DNA of 45,803 nt. It comes from AP-16 sp036395835 (GTDB lineage: Bacteria > Pseudomonadota > Alphaproteobacteria > Rhizobiales > Xanthobacteraceae). Under the pieces are notes generated by a model. The model was not told the origin of the DNA. It saw only the letters and a list, made by a program, of their open reading frames with translations, and did no database searches. The stretch is taken from the NCBI GenBank assembly GCA_036395835.1, contig DASWCW010000168.1, positions 1 to 45,803 of the forward strand, written 5' to 3'. The translations under genes were made by a program, and so were the position numbers. Position 1 is the first letter of the stretch; each line of letters begins with the position of its first letter. This document shows positions 17,104 through 24,785 of the stretch, in pieces.

Positions 17104-18933
17104 TCAGTACACTCGCTTCCTCGGTTCGATATAGGCGACGTCGTTGGTCAGGGTGTAGGCGTGGACCGGGCGATAGTCGATTCGCACGTTGGCCTTCTCG
17201 TCGAGCCAGGCCAGGGTGTGCTTCATCCAGTTCTTGTCGTCGCGCTCGGGAAAATCCTCGCGCGCGTGCGCCCCGCGGCTTTCCGTGCGATTGAGCGCGG
17301 AATCCATCGTCACGACCGCCTGCGCGATCAGATTGTCGAACTCGAGCGTCTCGATCAGATCCGAGTTCCAGATCAGCGACCGGTCGGTGACCTTCACGTC
17401 GGAGACCGCGCCGTGGACGTCGTGGATGAGCTTGTGGCCTTCCTCGAGAACGTGGCCGGTCCGGAATACCGCGCAATTGGTCTGCATCACCCTCTGCATG
17501 CGCAACCGCAGCTCCGCGGTTGGGGCCGAGCCCGCGGCATGGCGGAAGCGGTCGAGCCGCGAGAGCGGCCGTTCCGCGGAATCCTTCGGCAGCTCCGGCT
17601 GGCCTTCGCCCGGCGTGATCGTCTCGGCGCAACGCTCCGCCGCCGCGCGGCCGAACACCACGAGATCGATCAGCGAATTCGATCCGAGCCGGTTGGCGCC
17701 GTGGACCGAGACGCAAGCCGCCTCGCCGAGCGCCATCAGGCCCGGCACCACCGCGTCCACGCTGCCGTTCTTCTTGGTCAGCACTTCGCCGTGATGATTG
17801 GTCGGGATGCCGCCCATGTTGTAGTGCGCCGTCGGCAGCACCGGGATCGGCTCCTTGGCCATGTCCACGCCGGCGAAGATCCGCGCCAAGTCCGCGATCC
17901 CCGGCAATCTTTCGTGCAGGACCGCCGGGTCCAGATGATCGAGGTGAAGATAGATGTGGTCCTTGTGCTTGCCCACGCCGCGACCCTCGCGGATCTCGAT
18001 CGTCATCGACCGCGATACGACGTCCCGCGACGCCAGATCCTTGGCCGAGGGCGCATAGCGCTCCATGAACCGCTCGCCCTCGGAATTGACCAGATAGCCG
18101 CCCTCGCCGCGGGCGCCTTCGGTGATCAGGCAGCCCGCGCCGTAGATGCCGGTCGGGTGGAACTGCACGAACTCCATGTCCTGCAGCGGCAGGCCGGCGC
18201 GCAGCACCATGCCGTTGCCGTCGCCGGTGCAGATGTGGGCGGACGTGCACGAGAAATACGTGCGGCCGTAGCCGCCGGTGGCCAGAATCGTGGTTCGCGC
18301 CCGGAACCGATGCACGGTGCCGTCGTCGAGCTTCAGCGCCACTACGCCGCGGCAGCGGCCCTCGTCGTCCACGATGAGATCGATGGCGAAATATTCGATG
18401 AAGAACTCCGCGGCCTGGCGCACCGCCTGGCCGTAGAGCGTGTGCAGCATGGCGTGGCCGGTGCGGTCGGCCGCCGCGCAGGTGCGCTGCGCCGTGCCCT
18501 TGCCGAAATGCGTGGTCATGCCGCCGAACGGGCGCTGGTAGATGCGGCCGTCCTCGGTGCGCGAGAACGGCACGCCCCAGTGCTCGAGCTCGTAGACCGC
18601 GGCGGGCGCGTTGCGGCACAGGTATTCGATCGCGTCCTGGTCGCCGAGCCAGTCCGAGCCCTTGACGGTGTCGTACATGTGCCAGCGCCAGTCGTCCTCG
18701 CCCATGTTGCCGAGCGCAGCCGAGATGCCGCCCTGGGCGGCGACCGTATGCGAGCGGGTGGGGAACACCTTGGTGATGCAGGCGGTATGCAGGCCCGCCC
18801 GGCTGCAGCCCACCACGGCGCGCAACCCGGCGCCGCCGGCCCCCACCACGACCACGTCGTAGGTATGGTCCTCGATCGGGTAAGCGCGCCCGTTCACCAT
18901 GGGCGCGGCGCCATCGGAACCGGCATTGGCCAT
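17104..18933 (-). CDS. sdhA: Succinate dehydrogenase flavoprotein subunit
   Basis: A 609-residue catalytic subunit of complex II that oxidises succinate to fumarate with covalent FAD. The FAD dinucleotide motif is VVVVGAGGAGLRAV (27-40). The covalent attachment residue is His62 in TRSHTVAAQGGISAALGNMG. Active-site neighbours include RTEDGRIYQRPFGG and the later NMGGIPTNHHGEV and GANRLGSNSLIDLVVFGRAA. Start ATG 18933 is 4 bases after the sdhD stop. An ATG 11 codons on (18900) would also give a normal protein, so the exact start is uncertain. It acts with SdhCD at the inner membrane. Confidence 0.98.
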   Translation of the reverse strand: MANAGSDGAAPMVNGRAYPIEDHTYDVVVVGAGGAGLRAVVGCSRAGLHTACITKVFPTRSHTVAAQGGISAALGNMGEDDWRWHMYDTVKGSDWLGDQDAIEYLCRNAPAAVYELEHWGVPFSRTEDGRIYQRPFGGMTTHFGKGTAQRTCAAADRTGHAMLHTLYGQAVRQAAEFFIEYFAIDLIVDDEGRCRGVVALKLDDGTVHRFRARTTILATGGYGRTYFSCTSAHICTGDGNGMVLRAGLPLQDMEFVQFHPTGIYGAGCLITEGARGEGGYLVNSEGERFMERYAPSAKDLASRDVVSRSMTIEIREGRGVGKHKDHIYLHLDHLDPAVLHERLPGIADLARIFAGVDMAKEPIPVLPTAHYNMGGIPTNHHGEVLTKKNGSVDAVVPGLMALGEAACVSVHGANRLGSNSLIDLVVFGRAAAERCAETITPGEGQPELPKDSAERPLSRLDRFRHAAGSAPTAELRLRMQRVMQTNCAVFRTGHVLEEGHKLIHDVHGAVSDVKVTDRSLIWNSDLIETLEFDNLIAQAVVTMDSALNRTESRGAHAREDFPERDDKNWMKHTLAWLDEKANVRIDYRPVHAYTLTNDVAYIEPRKRVY

Positions 18934-18937
18934 CGAC

Positions 18938-19318
18938 TCACACTCCGAACGAGATCTTCAGGATCGCAAAGACCGACGCCAGCCCGATCGCGATCGAGAA
19001 GAAGGTGTTCGCGATCAGGAGAACGAGCCTCGAAAGTTCGCCGTGCGCGTAATCCTCGATGATCTCCTGCATGCCGATCTGCATGTGGTAGGCGATGGTC
19101 AGGATGAACAGCAGCAGCAGGACGGCGATCCAGGCCGAGCCGAGGATCTGCACGGCGGCGGCGTGATTGCGGCCGATCAGGGAGACTACGAGCACGACGA
19201 AGAAGATCGACAGCGGCACGCTCGCCACCGAGGTGAGGCGCTGATGCCAGAACTGCTTGGTGCCCGACTTTGCCGAGCCCAGTCCGCGGACGTGCCCGAG
19301 CGGCGTGCGCAAGCTCAT
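18938..19318 (-). CDS. sdhD: Succinate dehydrogenase membrane anchor subunit
   Basis: A 126-residue hydrophobic anchor with three membrane segments (about 31-50, 59-79 and 96-120). The N-terminal TKQFWHQRLTSVASVPL is the usual pre-helix motif. The His in the second segment (ILTIAYHMQIGMQEIIEDY) is the likely haem b ligand, and the Asp-Tyr following it fits the quinone site. It lies 13 bp downstream of sdhC and 4 bp before sdhA, consistent with one operon. Confidence 0.95.
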   Translation of the reverse strand: MSLRTPLGHVRGLGSAKSGTKQFWHQRLTSVASVPLSIFFVVLVVSLIGRNHAAAVQILGSAWIAVLLLLFILTIAYHMQIGMQEIIEDYAHGELSRLVLLIANTFFSIAIGLASVFAILKISFGV

Positions 19319-19331
19319 GCGAAAACCTCCA

Positions 19332-19739
19332 TCATCGCCCGCCCGCTCCCCCGACGATGAGCACGCCGGCGATCCACAGCACCATGGTCAGGCTGATCGA
19401 GCCGAACAGGCTCGCGCGGGCGAGCCATTCGCGCTCGGCGGGGCCGAGGCCCCGGCCGGTGTCCCAGATCAAGTGACGCACGCCGCCCAGCATGTGGTGG
19501 ATCAGCGCCCAGGTGTAGCCGAACAGGACGAGCCGCCCGATGATGGTGCCCATGAACCATTGCACCGTCGCATAATAGTTCGGCCCCGAAGCTGCCGCGA
19601 TCAGCCACCAGACGACCAAAAGCGTGCCGAAATACAGCGCCGCGCCGGTCACCCGGTGGGCGATCGACATCAGCATGGTCAGCATCGGCCGGTAGATCTG
19701 CAGGTGAGGCGAGAGGGGCCGCGTTCGAGTCTCGGCCAT
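19332..19739 (-). CDS. sdhC: Succinate dehydrogenase cytochrome b556 subunit
   Basis: A 135-residue, three-helix membrane subunit of complex II. Family motifs are RPLSPHLQIYRPMLTMLMSI at the N-terminus, followed by AHRVTG (quinone/haem side), and HHMLGGVRHLIWDTGRGLGP, which holds the haem-ligand His. ATG 19739 is preceded by a strong GGGAGGA ribosome site. It is the first gene of sdhCDAB. A LysR-type regulator starts 263 bp away in the opposite direction. Confidence 0.96.
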   Translation of the reverse strand: MAETRTRPLSPHLQIYRPMLTMLMSIAHRVTGAALYFGTLLVVWWLIAAASGPNYYATVQWFMGTIIGRLVLFGYTWALIHHMLGGVRHLIWDTGRGLGPAEREWLARASLFGSISLTMVLWIAGVLIVGGAGGR

Positions 19740-19911
19740 TGGTCATCCTCCCATTCGCATGTCGCGCCCCGGACGCTTTGGTAGCGAATGTGCGTCGCGG
19801 CCGCAATGCGGCATCCGGAATGCGCAGCCCGCGCGCTCCGTGGCTGTCGCAGGATCCCCGCAGCGCGCACAGCGATCGGCCGCAATCATGGCCGGCCCAC
19901 GCGGATGCGCT

Positions 19912-19940
19912 TTGACTTCGCCGTTGGCGAAACATATCTC
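19912..19940 (+). promoter_or_regulatory. Candidate promoter with overlapping LysR-type operator
   Basis: TTCGCCGTTGGCGAA at 19917-19931 is a perfect 6-bp inverted repeat with a 3-base centre. Its inner 13 bases, TCGCCGTTGGCGA, fit the T-N11-A pattern of LysR operators. It overlaps a plausible promoter, TTGACT (19912-19917), 17 bases, TATCTC (19935-19940), pointing towards the LysR gene, whose ATG is about 60 bases beyond. The arrangement fits autoregulation and possibly control of the divergent sdhCDAB operon. Binding is inferred. Confidence 0.5.
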
Positions 19941-20002
19941 TGAAAACTGCGAGCGCAATGCGTATCTGGCATAGCCTGCCTTCGCCAAACAGGAAGGGTC
20001 CC

Positions 20003-20890
20003 ATGCGCTTCGACCTCGTCGACCTCAACCTGTTCCGCCACATTGTCGAGGCCGGGAGCATCACCCAGGGCGCCGAGCGCGCGCATCTGGCGCTTGCCGC
20101 TGCCAGCACGCGCGTCCGCCACATGGAGCGGGCGCTCGGGGCGGCGCTGCTGGTGCGGGGCCGGCAGGGAGTGGCGCCGACCCAGGCCGGCCGCACGCTG
20201 CTCCAGCATGCGCGCGGCATCCTGCGCCAGGCCGAGCGTCTGCACGAAGACCTCGGCGCCTACGCGGGCGGCTTCGCGGGCCAGATCCGGGTGTTCTCGA
20301 ACACCAATGCGCTCACCGAATTTCTGCCCGAAGCGCTGAGCTCGTTTCTCTCCGCGCATCCGCACGTGAGCGTCGACCTGGAGGAGCGGCTGAGCGACGA
20401 GATCGTCGGCCTGATCGCCGAGGGCGTCGGCGACGTCGGCATCGTCGCCGGCACGGTGGAAGCCGGGACGCTGGAAACGTTTCCGTTCCGCCGCGACCGG
20501 TTCGTGCTGGTGGTCGCCCGCGATCACCCGCTCGCCAAGCGGACCAAGATCGGCTTTGCCCGGGTGCTCGAGCATGATTTCGTCGGGCTGGAGCGGGGAA
20601 GCGCGCTGCAGCGCTTCCTCGCCGCGAAGGCGGCGCGCATCGGACGCGTGCTGCGGCTGCGCGTGCAGTTGCGCAGTTTCGACGCGGTATGCCGGCTGGT
20701 GGCCTGCAACGTCGGCATCGGCATCGTGCCGCAGACCACGGCCCGCCGCGCCGCCAAGATGCTGCCGGTCGCGACCGTGGCGCTCACCGATGCTTGGGCC
20801 CCGCGCGAGCTGACGATCTGCGTCCGCAACTTCGCCGAGCTGCCGCCCTTTGCGCGCCAGTTCGTCGAGCACCTGCGCGCGGGAGCGTGA
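20003..20890 (+). CDS. LysR-type transcriptional regulator divergent from sdhCDAB
   Basis: About 295 residues. The N-terminal winged helix-turn-helix (about 1-60) carries LVDLNLFRHIVEAGSITQGA and ERAHLALAAASTRVRHMERA, and a linker helix follows. The periplasmic-binding-protein-like effector domain (about 88-290) includes GFAGQIRVFSNTNALTEFLP, VGDVGIVAG and CNVGIGIVP. Start ATG 20003 follows AGGAAGGG by 5 bases; an ATG 15 codons upstream lacks such a site. The coinducer cannot be told from the sequence. Its divergent position makes sdhCDAB a candidate target, but LysR genes beside core operons may also control only themselves or distant genes. Confidence 0.9.
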   Translation: MRFDLVDLNLFRHIVEAGSITQGAERAHLALAAASTRVRHMERALGAALLVRGRQGVAPTQAGRTLLQHARGILRQAERLHEDLGAYAGGFAGQIRVFSNTNALTEFLPEALSSFLSAHPHVSVDLEERLSDEIVGLIAEGVGDVGIVAGTVEAGTLETFPFRRDRFVLVVARDHPLAKRTKIGFARVLEHDFVGLERGSALQRFLAAKAARIGRVLRLRVQLRSFDAVCRLVACNVGIGIVPQTTARRAAKMLPVATVALTDAWAPRELTICVRNFAELPPFARQFVEHLRAGA

Positions 20891-21070
20891 GGCTGCGAAT
20901 ATTTCGAAGCAATCGCCGCCCCGGGATCCGGTTCGGAATCGACCGGAGCCGTAAAATTCCAAAAAATTCCGGCGGTGGAAGAATCGGCTACCGGCGATTG
21001 CGTGCGAATCACCGCTAAACAGTCCCCGGGGCTGGGACCAACGCATGTAATTTTCAACCAGGAGGATCGC

Positions 21071-21265
21071 GTGAGCACGCAAGAATCCCACAGCATCGCC
21101 GAGCGCGCCTATCTGATTTGGGAGCAAATGGGCTGTCCCCAGGGGCAGGCGCTCGAACATTGGCTTCGGGCCGAGGCCGAACTCACCGCCGGGCCGCGGG
21201 CCTCCATGCCGGGCTCCGATCGAGCGGCAAGGGCGCCGCGGCGTGCCCGACGCAATAAGACCTGA
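21071..21265 (+). CDS. Small DUF2934 family protein
   Basis: A 64-residue protein starting at GTG 21071, with AGGAGG at 21060-21065 as ribosome site. The core AERAYLIWEQMGCPQGQALE and then HWLRAEAEL matches DUF2934, a short motif common in rhizobial proteins of unknown function, some of which are stress-induced. The tail is basic and arginine-rich (RAARAPRRARRNKT), which may bind nucleic acid or be disordered. The frame is open upstream to 20975, but the strong SD and family start decide for GTG. It converges on the TMEM175-like gene, with 51 bp between them. Confidence 0.75.
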   Translation: MSTQESHSIAERAYLIWEQMGCPQGQALEHWLRAEAELTAGPRASMPGSDRAARAPRRARRNKT

Positions 21266-21316
21266 AGCTTCTGCCTCTGCGCCCGCGTCGAGTGCGGTGA
21301 GCGCATCGTCCGCGGG

Positions 21317-21901
21317 TCAATCCGCTGCGCCCGTGCGCCAGCGGGTCAATGCCGGCACGACCAGGATCAGCGCATAGGTCCACATCGCGAGCCGTGGACT
21401 GAAGAGGCTTACGGCGACCGAAATGAGCGCGATGCCGATCAGCGCCGGCAGCGTCACATTGGTCTCGCCCGCCTGGCCGGTGTCCTCCTCGGCTTGCGAA
21501 GCGCGCACCAGCCCATAAGCCGCGCCGGCGGCCAGGATCGTGTTCGCCGCGTAGAGCCAAGCCGCAGGTGCGAGGTCGACATGGCGACCCACGACCATGG
21601 TCGAGAACGGCATGCAGGTGATGAAGAACAAATGGACGAACGACCATCGCACGAACGTCTTGCCCACGTGCGCGCGCGTGCCGCCGAGCCGCGAGATGGT
21701 TCTCCAGCGCAAGCCGATCACGAGGAAGCTGATCGCATAGGCGACGAAGGGTCCCCATAGAACGTCCCGGATCGCACCGATCAGTTCCTGACTGCTGCCG
21801 GGCCGAAAATCCTGCGGGAAGCGCAGGTCGATGACCAGCAGCGTCATCGCCACGGCGAAGATGCCGTCGGTCAGCGCGTCGAGCCGAGCCTTGGCGATCA
21901 T
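21317..21901 (-). CDS. TMEM175-like (DUF1211) potassium-channel family membrane protein
   Basis: A 194-residue, six-segment membrane protein. The first helix RLDALTDGIFAVAMTLLVID aligns with the TMEM175 signature R-x-x-x-F-S-D-G-x-x-x-x-x-x-T. Here F-S is replaced by L-T, while the Arg, Asp, Gly and later Thr are kept. Bacterial TMEM175 proteins are potassium-permeable channels that form tetramers. GGAGG 5 bases before the ATG marks the start. It lies 13 bp after the mesaconyl-CoA hydratase gene on the same strand, so the two may be co-transcribed. Whether the L-T variant conducts potassium is unknown. Confidence 0.75.
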   Translation of the reverse strand: MIAKARLDALTDGIFAVAMTLLVIDLRFPQDFRPGSSQELIGAIRDVLWGPFVAYAISFLVIGLRWRTISRLGGTRAHVGKTFVRWSFVHLFFITCMPFSTMVVGRHVDLAPAAWLYAANTILAAGAAYGLVRASQAEEDTGQAGETNVTLPALIGIALISVAVSLFSPRLAMWTYALILVVPALTRWRTGAAD

Positions 21902-21914
21902 GGCGGCCTCCGCA

Positions 21915-22955
21915 TCAGCGCGGGATCAGCACCCAGTAATCGAGATCGAGGATCACGGCGGGATCGTATTCCGCGCCGGCCTTTTGGGGAAAATCGGCGC
22001 AAGGCCGGTCCTTCGTGGCGATCGTGCGCAGCCGCAGCGCGCCGACGTCGCCGCGTCCGGGCAGCTCCGCGCGCGCCAGCACCTGGGACCACGCAAACAC
22101 CGTGTCGCCGGCGAACAGCGGCGCGACATGCCGGCCGCCGTTGATCGCCGCGATGTGGAACGCATTGGCAAGCCCGTTGAAGCTCAGCGCACGAGCCAGC
22201 GACATGACGTGGCCGCCGTAGATGAGCCGGCGGCCGAAGCGGCCGTCTTTCTCGGTGAACAGGTTGAAATGCACCCGCGCCGTATTCTGATAGAGCCGGG
22301 TCGCGAGCTGGTGCTCCGCTTCCTCGACCGTCATGCCGTCCCGGTGGTCGAGCTTTTCGCCTTCTTTATAATCGCTCCAGCGCCGCGGACTGCCGGCAAG
22401 CTCGAAGTCGTAGGCGTTTTGGTCGATCGGCGGACACGCCGCGCCGAGCGCAGCCGGCTCGAGCGCCTCGGCAAGCTTCGGCACATGGTCGCCCGGGGCG
22501 GCTGCCGCCTCGTCGCGCTTTCTGACCATCACCCAGCGCACGTATTCCAGCACGCGCGCGCCGTCTTCTTGGCGCAAGCCGGTCGAGCGCACGTAGACGA
22601 CGCCGGTCTTGCGGCTCGAATTTTCCTTGAGGCCGATCACTTCGGATTGGGCGCTCAGCGTATCGCCGGGATAGACCGGCCCCAGAAATCGGCACTCCGC
22701 ATAACCGAGGTTCGCCACCGCATTGAGCGAGATGTCCGGAACGGTCTTGCCGAACACGATGTGAAAGACCAACAGGTCGTCGACGGGCGCTTGCCGATAG
22801 CCGATCGCGGCCGCGAACGTCGCGGAGGATTGCACCGCGAAGCGCGAGCCGTAGAGCGCGGTATAGAGCGCAACCTCGCCCGCCGTGACGGTACGCGGGG
22901 TCGCATGCCGGATTGATTGCCCGAGCGCGAAATCCTCGAAGAAATTGCCGTTCAT
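21915..22955 (-). CDS. mch: Mesaconyl-CoA hydratase (MaoC-type double hotdog)
   Basis: A 346-residue protein with two hotdog domains. It closely recalls mesaconyl-CoA hydratase (beta-methylmalyl-CoA dehydratase) of the ethylmalonyl-CoA pathway: NFFEDFALGQSIRHATPRT at the start, LLVFHIVFGKTVPDISLNA, then EYVRWVMVRKRD, TRLYQNTARVHFNL and YGGHVMSLARALSFNGLANA, ending YDPAVILDLDYWVLIPR. The C-terminal Tyr/Gly/His segment is the hydratase-like half. ATG 22955 follows GAGGGA by 4 bases; the frame runs open further upstream across the divergent RidA gene and is not coding there. I matched it from memory of the Rhodobacter enzyme, so a related MaoC hydratase with another substrate remains possible. 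Confidence 0.75.
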   Translation of the reverse strand: MNGNFFEDFALGQSIRHATPRTVTAGEVALYTALYGSRFAVQSSATFAAAIGYRQAPVDDLLVFHIVFGKTVPDISLNAVANLGYAECRFLGPVYPGDTLSAQSEVIGLKENSSRKTGVVYVRSTGLRQEDGARVLEYVRWVMVRKRDEAAAAPGDHVPKLAEALEPAALGAACPPIDQNAYDFELAGSPRRWSDYKEGEKLDHRDGMTVEEAEHQLATRLYQNTARVHFNLFTEKDGRFGRRLIYGGHVMSLARALSFNGLANAFHIAAINGGRHVAPLFAGDTVFAWSQVLARAELPGRGDVGALRLRTIATKDRPCADFPQKAGAEYDPAVILDLDYWVLIPR

Positions 22956-23099
22956 GGCGTCCCTCGACCGACCGCTTTTCCGTGCCATCGATACCGCGCC
23001 GCTGCGGATCAAGCTATCATGGCCGTTGCGGAACGCGGGCGAAGCGCGCTGCCGCGGCCTTGAAAACAGAGCGATCGCATATCGCATGCCAAACTTTGC

Positions 23100-23558
23100 A
23101 TGACTCGCAGGCGGATCACCACCGGCTCGCCGTTCGAGCAATTCGCCGGCTATAGCCGCGCCGTCGTCGACGGCGATTTCGTCTTCGTGTCCGGGACCAC
23201 CGGGTACGATTATGCCTCGATGCGCATGCCGGATAGCGTTGAGGCGCAGACCCGCAATTGTTTCCTCACCATCGGCAACGTGCTCGCGGAGGCGGGCTTT
23301 GCGCTCGCCGACGTGGTGCGCGCGCACTACTACATCGTCGATCCGGCCGACGCCGAGCGCGTGCTGAAGATCTGCGGAGAGATGTTCGCCGAAATCCGGC
23401 CGGCCGCGACCCTGCTCGTGGTCGCTGGCCTGCTGCGTCCGGAAATGAAGGTCGAGATCGAGGTCACGGCGAGGCGGGAGAACAGTCGACAAGCAGACAA
23501 CGGAATGAGTTCCGGAGCGGATAGTATCGTCTGTCCTTGGTTCCCCGTCGTCCGGTAG
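23100..23558 (+). CDS. RidA (YjgF/YER057c/UK114) family protein
   Basis: A 152-residue protein of the enamine/imine deaminase superfamily. Core features are GDFVFVSGTTGYDYA near the N-terminus, ALADVVRAHYYIVDPADAER, and RPAATLLVVAGLLRPEMKVE, where the first Arg occupies the place of the catalytic arginine of RidA. The last ~25 residues (from about NSRQADNG) extend beyond the usual ~130-residue fold and look unrelated. ATG 23100 has no SD, so translation may start weakly or from a leaderless message. It is divergent from mch and just upstream of leuB. Substrate unknown. Confidence 0.8.
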   Translation: MTRRRITTGSPFEQFAGYSRAVVDGDFVFVSGTTGYDYASMRMPDSVEAQTRNCFLTIGNVLAEAGFALADVVRAHYYIVDPADAERVLKICGEMFAEIRPAATLLVVAGLLRPEMKVEIEVTARRENSRQADNGMSSGADSIVCPWFPVVR

Positions 23559-23621
23559 CTTGCCAATCCAGGCCCCGGCCGTTAGCAATCCGCGCGGTTG
23601 CGCAACGAGGTGTCGGTTTCC

Positions 23622-24737
23622 ATGGCCAAACTCCTGCTACTTCCCGGCGACGGCATCGGCCCCGAAGTGATGGCCGAGGTCAAACGGCTCATCGCCTTCA
23701 TGAACGAGAATGGGCTCGGCCGGTTCGAGACCGAGGAGGCGCTGGTCGGCGGCAGCTGCTACGACCTGTACGGCGTCGCCATCACCGAGGACACGATGGC
23801 GAAGGCGAGGACGGCCGATGCGATCCTGTTCGGCGCGGTCGGCGGACCGAAATGGGACGGCGTGCCTTACGACGTGCGCCCCGAGGCGGGGCTGCTGCGG
23901 CTGCGCAAGGAGCTCGGCCTGTTCGCCAACATCAGGCCCGCGATCTGCTATCCGGCCTTGGCGGATTCCTCGAGCCTCAAGCGCGAAGTGGTGGACGGCC
24001 TCGACATCATCATCCTGCGCGAGCTCACCGGCGGGCTGTATTTCGGCGAGCCCAAGACCATCACCGATCTCGGCAACGGCCAGAAACGCGCGATCGACAC
24101 CCAGGTCTACGACACCTACGAGATCGAGCGCATCGCGCGGGTCGGCTTCGAGCTCGCGCGCAAGCGCCGCAACAAGCTGACCTCCACGGAAAAACGCAAC
24201 GTGATGAAATCCGGCGTGCTGTGGCACGAGGTCGTCGCCGATCTGCACAAGCGCGAATATGCCGACGTCAAGCTCGAGCATCAGCTCGCCGACGCCTGCG
24301 GCATGCAGCTGGTGCGCTGGCCCAAGCAGTTCGACGTGATCGTCTGCGACAATCTGTTCGGCGATATGCTCTCCGACGTCGCCGCGATGCTCACCGGCTC
24401 GCTCGGCATGCTGCCGTCGGCCTCGCTGGGCGAGGTCGATGTCAAGACCAAGAAGCGCAGCGGGCTCTATGAGCCGGTCCACGGCTCCGCGCCGGATATT
24501 TCCGGCACGGGCGTCGCCAATCCGATCGCCATGGTGGCTTCGTTCGCGATGGCGCTGCGCTATTCGCTGGGCATGGCCAAAGCGGCGGATCTCGTCGATC
24601 AGGCGATCGCCGCCGCGCTCGCCAAGGGCTTGCGCACGCCGGACATCAAGTCCGAGGGTGCGACATTGGTCGGCACCGCGCAGATGGGCGAGGCGATCCT
24701 CGGCGAGATGGTGCGGCTCGCGGGCGCGGCCCGCTGA
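23622..24737 (+). CDS. leuB: 3-isopropylmalate dehydrogenase (leucine synthesis)
   Basis: A 371-residue NAD-dependent oxidative decarboxylase, third enzyme of the leucine branch. It begins MAKLLLLPGDGIGPEVMAEV. Substrate and metal-binding regions include LRKELGLFANIRPA, ELTGGLYFGEPK, VYDTYEIERIARVGFELA and NLFGDMLSDVAAMLTGSLGM, and the NAD-binding loop is EPVHGSAPDISGTGVANPIA. The start is ATG 23622, with GAGG 11 bases upstream; a TTG eight codons earlier is rejected. leuD and leuC, the preceding step, lie 6-11 kb away on the other strand. Confidence 0.97.
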   Translation: MAKLLLLPGDGIGPEVMAEVKRLIAFMNENGLGRFETEEALVGGSCYDLYGVAITEDTMAKARTADAILFGAVGGPKWDGVPYDVRPEAGLLRLRKELGLFANIRPAICYPALADSSSLKREVVDGLDIIILRELTGGLYFGEPKTITDLGNGQKRAIDTQVYDTYEIERIARVGFELARKRRNKLTSTEKRNVMKSGVLWHEVVADLHKREYADVKLEHQLADACGMQLVRWPKQFDVIVCDNLFGDMLSDVAAMLTGSLGMLPSASLGEVDVKTKKRSGLYEPVHGSAPDISGTGVANPIAMVASFAMALRYSLGMAKAADLVDQAIAAALAKGLRTPDIKSEGATLVGTAQMGEAILGEMVRLAGAAR

Positions 24738-24785
24738 AGCTCGGCTGAGCGAGGGCTTCCGCAGCGATCATAATTGGAGGGAACG

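Noticed and set aside
16322..18619. Apparent 765-residue fusion running from sdhA into sdhB
   Set aside because: Only the last 259 residues are SdhB. The rest is an out-of-frame reading of sdhA, which is intact in its own frame.
17161..19062. Plus-strand frame across sdhA
   Set aside because: Antisense shadow without recognisable protein features.
23597..23606. GTTGCGCAAC palindrome before leuB
   Set aside because: Ten-base GC-rich palindromes occur often by chance here, and it overlaps no promoter that I can identify.
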